This document shows positions 1 to 4,977 of a stretch of DNA of 5,912 nucleotides, in pieces. The stretch spans positions 1 through 5,912 of the forward strand of contig CALWEE010000115.1 of NCBI GenBank assembly GCA_944376975.1, read 5' to 3'. Source of the DNA: an uncultured Lachnospiraceae bacterium (GTDB lineage: Bacteria; Bacillota; Clostridia; Lachnospirales; Lachnospiraceae). Under the pieces are notes generated by a model that made no database searches, was not told where the DNA came from, and saw nothing but the letters and a program-made list of their open reading frames with translations. The position numbers and the translations under genes were made by a program. Position 1 is the first letter of the stretch. Each line of letters opens with the position of its first letter.

Positions 1-6
1 TTTCAC
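1..6 (-). CDS. Start of a further downstream gene, cut by the window edge
   Basis: Only the first two codons (GTG AAA) fall inside the window. The call rests on a GAGGTGA ribosome binding site at 12-18 placed 5 bases before a GTG, starting 15 bases after the stop of the carboxyltransferase gene on the same strand. Such tight spacing implies co-transcription. In sodium-pumping decarboxylase operons the gene after the carboxyltransferase is often the small OadG-type membrane subunit or a biotin carrier protein, but nothing visible here tells which. The identity is unknown, and even the start codon is an inference from the binding site. Confidence 0.35.
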
Positions 7-21
7 TGTCTTCACCTCGTC

Positions 22-1473
22 TCAGATGGTCCCGTGCTTTTTCGGCGGCCGGCCATCCCGTTTTGTATCAAGCATATCGAAAGCGGCGATCAGACGTTTC
101 CTGGTGGCCGCCGGTTCGATGATATCGTCCACATAGCCTCTTGACGCGGCCGAAAGGGGACTGGCCTGGAGCGCGTCGTATTCATTGGCTTTTTCCCGTA
201 TAAAGGACGGCTTATCCGCCGCTTTTTCGATGGCGTCGGAATAGATGATGCGCACCGCCGATTCCGGGTCCATCATACCGATGCGGGCCCTTGGATAAGC
301 GTAGACCACGTCGGCGCCCACATGACGGCTGCCCATGACCAGATAGGCGCTGGAACAGGCGTCTCCGGCAATAAGGGTCACCTTCGGGACAGTTGCCTGA
401 ACATAAGCCCCGATCAGTTTCGCCGCGGCTTTGCCCATCGTCTTTTCTTCCTCTTTTGTCGCCTTGAACCCTTTCACGTTGACGAGCGTGAGCACCGGGA
501 TGGAAAACGCGTCGCAAAACCGTATGAACGCTTCCGCCTTGCGGGCGCCGTCACTTGTAAGGACCGGTTCCTGCGTCCGGGTCCTTCCTTCTTCATCGGT
601 CTGTTCGCCGCAGTTGGCCACGGCGCCGACGCATATGCCGCCCAGCCGCAAAAACAACGTCACCATTTCCGGCGCGTGGTCTTTACGGACTTCGCACACC
701 TGATGGCCGTCGGCGATGCTGGAAAGGATGTAACGGGCGTCCAGCGTCTGAGCAAGGGACGGATCGACTCTGTTCAGATCGTCGTCACATTCCGCGTAAC
801 CGCATCCATCCACGCTGTTTGGCGGAAGCAGGCCAATGAGTTCCCTTATCCGATCCAGCGCGTCTTCGTCCGTCTTTTCCACAAAATCCACTGTTCCCGC
901 CTGAGCCGCCTGATACGCCGCCGAGGCGGTATCGCATATATCTTCCCGATTTCCGTCCAACGTGTTGGGCGCGTTCACGAAAAGCCTGCCGCCCTCCGCT
1001 GTCATGATCGTAAAATCAGTCAGGCCGGGAATGAGCGCCATGCCTCCGCCGCAGGTCCCGAGGACCGCCGTGATCTGAAGGATCGCCCCGGAAGAACGGA
1101 CCTGCTGCCTGTACAGCTCGCCAAAGGCGTTCAGCGCGTCTGTCGCCTCCTGAAGGCGCATGCCGGCACAGTCGACCAGGCCGATTACCGGAGCCCCGGT
1201 CTTCAATGCCAGATCGTAGATCCTCCGGATCTTTCCCGCGTGCATCTCGCCCACGGTGCCTCCGAGAACAGAGGCGTCCTGGCTGTAAACATAGACCAGC
1301 TGATCGTTTATACGGCCATAGCCGGTGATCACCCCGTCTGACGGCGTCGGGCTTTTGTCCATGCCAAAATCCGTGTTCCGCGCGTGGACAAACGCTCCGG
1401 TCTCCACAAAACTGCTGTCGTCCAGCAGTCGGTTGATCCTTTCCCTGGCGGAAAGCCTGTTGCTTGTACTCAT
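22..1473 (-). CDS. Biotin-dependent acyl-CoA carboxyltransferase subunit (MmdA/PccB-like)
   Basis: This 483-residue protein belongs to the carboxyl transferase family, which moves a carboxyl group between biotin and an acyl-CoA or a similar substrate. It carries both crotonase-like halves. The N-terminal half has RLSARERINRLLDD (6-19), GGTVGEMHAGKI (71-82), DCAGMRLQEATDAL (101-114) and the first oxyanion-hole region, CGGGMALIPGLTDF (141-154). The C-terminal half has PVLTLVNVKGF (326-336), ATVPKVTLI (360-368), the second oxyanion region DACSSAYLVM (371-380), GADVVYAYP (386-394) and a family-typical end, RGYVDDIIEP...KKHG. ATG at 1473 is chosen because GGAGGG lies 6 bases upstream; in-frame codons extend further 5' without a binding site. 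The second oxyanion region has CSSAY where textbook members have YGGAY. The substrate is not evident: methylmalonyl-CoA decarboxylase, propionyl-CoA carboxylase and glutaconyl-CoA decarboxylase subunits are all possible. No biotin carrier or sodium-pump gene is visible, but the operon continues leftward. Confidence 0.9.
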   Translation of the reverse strand: MSTSNRLSARERINRLLDDSSFVETGAFVHARNTDFGMDKSPTPSDGVITGYGRINDQLVYVYSQDASVLGGTVGEMHAGKIRRIYDLALKTGAPVIGLVDCAGMRLQEATDALNAFGELYRQQVRSSGAILQITAVLGTCGGGMALIPGLTDFTIMTAEGGRLFVNAPNTLDGNREDICDTASAAYQAAQAGTVDFVEKTDEDALDRIRELIGLLPPNSVDGCGYAECDDDLNRVDPSLAQTLDARYILSSIADGHQVCEVRKDHAPEMVTLFLRLGGICVGAVANCGEQTDEEGRTRTQEPVLTSDGARKAEAFIRFCDAFSIPVLTLVNVKGFKATKEEEKTMGKAAAKLIGAYVQATVPKVTLIAGDACSSAYLVMGSRHVGADVVYAYPRARIGMMDPESAVRIIYSDAIEKAADKPSFIREKANEYDALQASPLSAASRGYVDDIIEPAATRKRLIAAFDMLDTKRDGRPPKKHGTI

Positions 1474-1479
1474 TTTTTT

Positions 1480-1485
1480 CCCTCC
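1480..1485 (-). promoter_or_regulatory. Ribosome binding site of the carboxyltransferase gene
   Basis: GGAGGG on the minus strand sits 6 bases before ATG at 1473, and this decides the start. Upstream in-frame codons would add 23 residues (beginning MGEIFVPC) with no homology to the family and no binding site of comparable strength. Confidence 0.85.
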
Positions 1486-1502
1486 AAACTGTGAAATGAT
1501 AA

Positions 1503-1508
1503 ATTCTA
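1503..1508 (-). promoter_or_regulatory. Candidate extended -10 promoter for the carboxyltransferase gene
   Basis: TAGAAT, preceded by TGC (TGnTAGAAT), reads on the minus strand 29 bases upstream of the start codon, between the carboxypeptidase stop and the carboxyltransferase start. It matches the -10 consensus at five of six bases and has the extended -10 TG. No good -35 lies at standard spacing. Transcription would begin near 1497, leaving a leader of about 20 bases that contains the ribosome binding site. Confidence 0.4.
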
Positions 1509-1547
1509 GCAAATTAAAACAGGGAACAAAAATCTCTCCCAATTACC

Positions 1548-1575
1548 ATCTTAGCACACCGTTGTCAAATATCAA
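1548..1575 (-). promoter_or_regulatory. Second candidate promoter, just after the carboxypeptidase stop
   Basis: On the minus strand TTGATA (1570-1575) and TAAGAT (1548-1553) are separated by 16 bases, with TGC directly before the -10. A perfect TTGACA (1563-1568) overlaps the same stretch, but its 17-base partner, TAATTG, is poor. The box lies within a few bases of the carboxypeptidase stop codon. It supports separate transcription of the carboxyltransferase but is judged only by eye. Confidence 0.3.
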
Positions 1576-1576
1576 G

Positions 1577-2737
1577 TTAATTTTCCAGCCAAATTCGGTA
1601 AATTTTTCGCAGGCTGTTCCAAAACGTCTTTTTGTCGCAGCCGCCTTCAGTATACACGGGAAAAGACGCCACCACGTCCCCGTTGATCTTATACATTACG
1701 CGCCCCACCGTCTCGCCTTCCGAAACCGGCGCGGGGGCAACTGCCGGATCTTTTACGACGGAGACGGTAAAACGGTCTTCAGCGCCAAAAAGAAATGTTT
1801 TTTCTTCCGTATCGCTTTTTAAGATCAGCTCATCTGTCATACCGTCCGCGACGGCGACGCCGCCCAGATCCATATCGGATACGCCCACCGTTTTCAGCTG
1901 ATACGCCTGCATGCCGTATTCCATCAGTTCGCGGGTATCGCTCCATTTACGGTCCTTATAGGGCGGCCATCCGCTGCCAAGGACCACCGATATGAAGGTG
2001 CGCCCATCGTCCCGGAGCGCTCCCACGAAACAATACCCCGCGTCCGCCGTATAACCGGTCTTGATGCCGAAAGCGCCCTCCATCTGATCGAGAAACGCGT
2101 CCGCGTTGTCCGCGCGGTACGTCTTGCCGTCCGTGTTGGAAAAAACATATTCTTTGGTCCCGATGATCTGACAAAAAACGTCGTTCTTCACGGCATGGGA
2201 CGCGATCGCGCCCAGTTCTGCCGCCGTCGTCTGATGGCCGTCCGCGTCCAGGCCGTTGGCCGTGACAAAAGACGTATGGACGCAGCCCAGACTGGCCGCC
2301 TTTTCGTTCATCAGCCGGGCAAAGCCTTCTTCGCTCCCGCCCACATGCTCGGCTATGGCCACCGCCACGTCATTGTAGGACTCCAGCATCATGGCGTATA
2401 GCAGATCTTCCATCCGAAAGGTCTCGCCCGCCGACGCGCCCAGTTTCACTTCCGGCATGGAAGCCGCGTTCCCGGAAAACGTGACAAGATCGTCCATATC
2501 CCCGTATTCCAGGGCGATCAGGCAGGTCATGATCTTCGTCGTACTGGCCATGGCCATGGGCTCATCCGCGTTTTTCCCCCACAGCAGGCGGCCCGTATCG
2601 CCGTCTACCAGGGCGGCGGACAGGGCGTAAAGGTCCTCCGGAGGATCTTTCGCGTACGCTTCGTTCGCGTATCCGCCTTTGAACATTCCCAACACAAGGC
2701 CAAGCACCGCCAAAAATAACCCGACATATCTTTTCAC
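1577..2737 (-). CDS. D-alanyl-D-alanine carboxypeptidase (penicillin-binding protein 5 family)
   Basis: This 386-residue exported serine DD-carboxypeptidase removes the terminal D-Ala from peptidoglycan pentapeptides and so limits cross-linking. A signal peptide covers about residues 1-29 (MKRY, a hydrophobic stretch, then a likely cut after AYA). All three penicillin-binding motifs are intact: S65-T-T-K68 with the nucleophile Ser65, S120-Y-N122, and K226-T-G228. A PBP5-type C-terminal beta domain follows (about 285-362), and the chain ends in a basic/aromatic segment (KKTFWNSLRKIYRIWLEN) that could form a membrane-binding amphipathic helix. The start is GTG at 2737, with GGGTGG 6 bases upstream; a later Met start would remove much of the signal peptide. 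It lies 100 bases after scpB on the same strand, as a DD-carboxypeptidase gene does in many Firmicutes. It could be DacF- or DacB-like; the sporulation-specific or vegetative role cannot be decided here. Confidence 0.93.
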   Translation of the reverse strand: MKRYVGLFLAVLGLVLGMFKGGYANEAYAKDPPEDLYALSAALVDGDTGRLLWGKNADEPMAMASTTKIMTCLIALEYGDMDDLVTFSGNAASMPEVKLGASAGETFRMEDLLYAMMLESYNDVAVAIAEHVGGSEEGFARLMNEKAASLGCVHTSFVTANGLDADGHQTTAAELGAIASHAVKNDVFCQIIGTKEYVFSNTDGKTYRADNADAFLDQMEGAFGIKTGYTADAGYCFVGALRDDGRTFISVVLGSGWPPYKDRKWSDTRELMEYGMQAYQLKTVGVSDMDLGGVAVADGMTDELILKSDTEEKTFLFGAEDRFTVSVVKDPAVAPAPVSEGETVGRVMYKINGDVVASFPVYTEGGCDKKTFWNSLRKIYRIWLEN

Positions 2738-2785
2738 TTTTATCCACCCGATGCTTTTTTATCAGCTTATGGATGTCTTTTTTAA

Positions 2786-2813
2786 ATTATGCCCGAGGGT
2801 CTTCACATTTAAA
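2786..2813 (-). promoter_or_regulatory. Weak candidate promoter for the carboxypeptidase gene
   Basis: Minus-strand TTTAAA (2808-2813) and CATAAT (2786-2791) are 16 bases apart in the 100-base gap between scpB and the carboxypeptidase gene. The -10 is five of six to consensus and the -35 is weak. It would give the gene its own transcript downstream of the hairpin at the end of scpB. A sporulation sigma-factor promoter is another possibility that I could not recognise. Confidence 0.22.
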
Positions 2814-2820
2814 CGTCCTG

Positions 2821-2863
2821 CATAAATATTCAAAGGCTCAGACGTCCAATGACATCTGAGCCT
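2821..2863 (-). terminator. Hairpin overlapping the scpB stop codon, candidate intrinsic terminator
   Basis: On the minus strand AGGCTCAGA (2855-2863) pairs with TCTGAGCCT (2834-2842). The stem continues inward through a U-G wobble and a GTC/GAC pair, giving about 13 bp closed by the four-base loop ATTG. The scpB stop codon TGA lies within the 3' arm. The tail is T-rich but broken (TTTGAATATTTAT), so termination may be partial. Its position between scpB and the carboxypeptidase suits an operon end or an attenuation point. Confidence 0.6.
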
Positions 2864-3407
2864 CTTCTTCCGCTTCTGTTTTAAATTCTTCCACTTTTTC
2901 CGGATCCAGTATCGGCAGCTCCTCAACCGAGCGAACGCCGAAGGTACGGAGGAATTCTTCCGTCGTACCGAACAGGATCGGCTTGCCGGGCGCGTCCAGA
3001 CGGCCCGTTTCACACACCAGTCCATATTCGACGAGCCGGTTCAGGGCATGGTCGGAATTGACGCCCCGGATCTTTTCGATCTCCGCCCGGGTCACCGGCT
3101 GTTTATACGCCACGATGGACAACGTTTCCAGCATGACGTCGGTCAGCGCGTGTTTTTTCGGCTGATGGGTCAGCCGGATCAGATATTCGTACATGGCGGG
3201 TTTTGTGCACATCTGAAAGGCGTCGTCCAGTTCGATGATCTGAACGCCTCTGTTTTCTTCTTCATATCTGAACATCATGTCGCGGACGATCTTGCGCACG
3301 TCCTTCACGTCCAACTCCAGCGCGTGGGCCAGATCGGACGCCGCCACGGAATCGCCCATGGCGAACAGCAGCGCTTCAATGGCTGCCTCGGCCTGTTGTC
3401 TGTCCAT
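2838..3407 (-). CDS. scpB: Segregation and condensation protein B
   Basis: ScpB dimers bind the ScpA kleisin and, with Smc, form the bacterial condensin that organises and helps segregate the chromosome. At 189 residues it has the usual family length. The N-terminal winged helix covers about 5-80 (AAIEALLFAMGD at 8-19; YEEENRGVQIIEL at 48-60). The second winged helix covers about 88-165 and includes LETLSIVAYKQPVTRAEIEKIRG (93-115) and the hallmark GKPILFGTTEEFLRTFG (141-157). An acidic tail follows. The start is ATG at 3407, which shares its A with the scpA stop (TGATG); AGGAGA at 3415-3420 is suitably placed. A GTG one codon earlier at 3410 (four-base overlap) is an equally possible start. 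The overlap implies translational coupling with scpA. The stop codon lies inside a strong hairpin. Confidence 0.95.
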   Translation of the reverse strand: MDRQQAEAAIEALLFAMGDSVAASDLAHALELDVKDVRKIVRDMMFRYEEENRGVQIIELDDAFQMCTKPAMYEYLIRLTHQPKKHALTDVMLETLSIVAYKQPVTRAEIEKIRGVNSDHALNRLVEYGLVCETGRLDAPGKPILFGTTEEFLRTFGVRSVEELPILDPEKVEEFKTEAEEEAQMSLDV

Positions 3408-4162
3408 CACTTGTTCTCCTTATCTGTCATATGTATATAAATATCATCGAAAAGCCGGTCCTGACGGATCGTGACACGCCCGCTTTTCATCAGTTCCAGA
3501 ACGGCCAGGAAGGTGACGATGACATAGACCTTCCCCTGGCCCTTTTTCAGCAGTTCCCGGAAAGAAAAATCCCGATGGGCCTTTCCGTATTCATTCAGCC
3601 GGTCGATCTGCTCGCCCAGGCTGACCTCCTCCTGCTCGATGCGGCCATACTGGCTCCGGACCGGGTCCCGTTTATCTTCCTGCCGGCGCAGCACGTCTTC
3701 AAATATACTGTGGAGCTTTTTAAAATCCATATCGCCCACCAAAGCGTCCAGGTCGACCGGCGGTTCTTCGTAGACCATGTCTTTTGGAAGGATCATGGAC
3801 CGGTAAACGGCCTTCCCCGCTTCCAGCTGCCGGTCTTTTAATTCCGACGCCATATATTTGTAGAGTTTGTGTTCCAGCAGCCGGCGGACAAGTTCTTCCC
3901 TCGGATCTTCCTGTACCGACTCGTCTTTCGGCTCGGCGGGCAGGAGCATGCGGGACTTGATCCGCAGCAGCGTGGCCGCCATAACGAGGAATTCGCTCAT
4001 GATGTTCATATCCTGTTCCTGCATCCGGCGGATATGGTCCAGATACTGGTCGGTGATCAGAGCGATGGGAATATCGTATATATCGATCTTGTTAATGTCG
4101 ATCAGATGCAGCAAAAGGTCCAGCGGCCCCTCGAACACCTGAAGTTTCACAGATAAAGCCAT
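3407..4162 (-). CDS. scpA: Segregation and condensation protein A (kleisin)
   Basis: ScpA is the kleisin that bridges the two heads of the Smc dimer and recruits ScpB, acting in the cytoplasm on the nucleoid. The 251-residue length is typical. The N-terminal Smc-binding region opens with the signature VFEGPLDLLLHLI (9-21) and includes EFLVMAATLLRIKSRMLLP (57-75). A charged, variable middle that binds ScpB follows (about 80-200). The C-terminal winged helix carries the family pattern VTFLAVLELMKSGRVTIRQ (216-234) and FDDIYIHM (238-245). ATG at 4162 follows GGAGG at 4167-4171, a tight 4-base spacing. It starts 25 bases after the membrane protein gene and overlaps scpB, so the three probably form one transcript. 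Confidence 0.96.
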   Translation of the reverse strand: MALSVKLQVFEGPLDLLLHLIDINKIDIYDIPIALITDQYLDHIRRMQEQDMNIMSEFLVMAATLLRIKSRMLLPAEPKDESVQEDPREELVRRLLEHKLYKYMASELKDRQLEAGKAVYRSMILPKDMVYEEPPVDLDALVGDMDFKKLHSIFEDVLRRQEDKRDPVRSQYGRIEQEEVSLGEQIDRLNEYGKAHRDFSFRELLKKGQGKVYVIVTFLAVLELMKSGRVTIRQDRLFDDIYIHMTDKENK

Positions 4163-4187
4163 AATACCTCCATACCCGGATCGGGCG

Positions 4188-4805
4188 TCACAAAAGGATC
4201 AGCCGGCAAAGCGTATCCATGGCCGCGCCGGACATACTGCTCACCACGCCCAGGATGATCATAAGCAGCAGCGCTCCTTTAAGCCCCGCGTCCAGACGGA
4301 CCAGGCGGATCAGCTGTCTCGGCGATACGGCCATGATGAGTAGGGCCATATCGGATGTGAGCGTCGGCACCAGATTGACGATGAACAGGGAAATGGAAAA
4401 AAGGGCCACGTAGCTGTTGAGCGCTACGGCAAAATAAGCCAGGAGGTTCAGGATATCGGTCCCGTCGTCAAACACGATAAAACGGGTCTTGAAAACGAAC
4501 ATGGAAAGGGACGCCGCGGTCAGGACCGCCAACGTCAGAAACCCGGTCAGGCCGATGGCCGCGTTGGTATCTTTTTCCTTTAATCGATAGGCGTAAGGTT
4601 TGGAAAAACCAGCGCTGCAGATCAAAAAAAGCAGCCAGCCGATGGGATCCACGTACCGGGAAACCCGAAATATCCTGACCCGGTCCCCTTTCTGGCAATG
4701 CCTTCCGGTGAGGACATAGGCCACCGACTTTAAAAGTTCATGCACGATCATAACAAAGGCGGAAGCCGCCAGCGCCGCCAGTATCTCCACTAATAATCCG
4801 ACCAT
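4188..4805 (-). CDS. Membrane protein resembling an M50 site-2 protease, probably inactive
   Basis: A 205-residue protein with about four to five hydrophobic segments (near 4-22, 54-66, 84-105, 118-148 and 176-195). Three features recall M50 family proteases of the type often found before scpA in Clostridia. First, FVMIVHELLK (17-26) sits where the zinc motif HExxH is expected. Second, YVDPIGWLLFLICSAGFSKP (51-70) matches the conserved segment with a DPIG core and AKP. Third, FIVNLVPTLTSDM (141-153) matches the NLVPxxPLDG motif. The second zinc-binding His is replaced by Lys26 (codon AAG); Glu23 and Asp152 remain, while the PLDG Gly is Met153. It is therefore probably a pseudoprotease. ATG at 4805 is preferred: a TTG at 4871 would add 22 residues, but it has no binding site and falls on the likely promoter. 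The binding site before 4805 is weak (GTGGGA). The function is unknown; the family call is by motif only. Confidence 0.75.
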   Translation of the reverse strand: MVGLLVEILAALAASAFVMIVHELLKSVAYVLTGRHCQKGDRVRIFRVSRYVDPIGWLLFLICSAGFSKPYAYRLKEKDTNAAIGLTGFLTLAVLTAASLSMFVFKTRFIVFDDGTDILNLLAYFAVALNSYVALFSISLFIVNLVPTLTSDMALLIMAVSPRQLIRLVRLDAGLKGALLLMIILGVVSSMSGAAMDTLCRLILL

Positions 4806-4842
4806 AATTTCCCACTTTTCTGTTTTTACACAATATGTTTCT

Positions 4843-4871
4843 ATTCTAACCACTTTGGGCTGATTATGCAA
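4843..4871 (-). promoter_or_regulatory. Candidate promoter of the membrane protein-scpA-scpB operon
   Basis: On the minus strand TTGCAT (4866-4871) and TAGAAT (4843-4848) are separated by exactly 17 bases, with an A-rich run just upstream of the -35. The -10 matches consensus at five of six bases; the -35 keeps only the TTG. Transcription from about 4836 would leave a leader of some 30 bases before ATG 4805. The TTG of the -35 is also the first possible start of a longer reading frame, so accepting this promoter argues for the shorter protein. Confidence 0.5.
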
Positions 4872-4908
4872 GCTTTTTTGATCGTCTGCCCTTCCGCCCC
4901 TTTTGCTG

Positions 4909-4940
4909 TTTACATCTTCCGGAATTTGTATTATTATAAT
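4909..4940 (+). promoter_or_regulatory. Candidate promoter of the DAHP synthase gene
   Basis: TTTACA (4909-4914) lies 17 bases before TATTAT (4932-4937), each five of six to the sigma-A consensus. A perfect TATAAT (4935-4940) overlaps it but at a 20-base spacing. Transcription would begin around 4944-4947, giving a leader of about 30 bases. That is too short for a T-box or a peptide attenuator, so leader-type control by aromatic amino acids is not visible. It is back to back with the scp promoter, the two -35 boxes being 37 bases apart. Confidence 0.55.
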
Positions 4941-4963
4941 ATCTGTTGAATATTATTTCAGAA

Positions 4964-4969
4964 AAGGAG
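4964..4969 (+). promoter_or_regulatory. Ribosome binding site of the DAHP synthase gene
   Basis: AAGGAG stands 8 bases before ATG 4978 and fixes that start; no other in-frame start has a comparable site. Confidence 0.85.
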
Positions 4970-4977
4970 TCCCACAT

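Noticed and set aside
322..1341. Open frame of 339 codons on the + strand antisense to the carboxyltransferase
   Set aside because: It mirrors a well-conserved gene; its translation is rich in Arg and His with no recognisable domain, as expected for the antisense of moderately GC-rich codons. No binding site of note precedes it.
1522..1540. GGGA...TCCC inverted repeat between the carboxypeptidase and carboxyltransferase genes, as a possible terminator
   Set aside because: Only four paired bases around an eleven-base loop; too weak to call. No convincing terminator was found after the carboxypeptidase gene.
3048..3440. Open frames on the + strand opposite scpB and the end of scpA
   Set aside because: They lie antisense to genes with clear family motifs, and their translations show no domain or signal peptide pattern.
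4806..4871. N-terminal extension of the membrane protein from a TTG at 4871
   Set aside because: The TTG has no ribosome binding site, the extra 22 residues are polar and unlike the family, and the stretch contains a 17-base-spaced promoter.
4942..4962. Imperfect TCTG...CAGA dyad near the DAHP synthase transcription start, as a possible operator
   Set aside because: The arms are four bases, AT-rich and not extendable; chance occurrence in an AT-rich spacer is likely.
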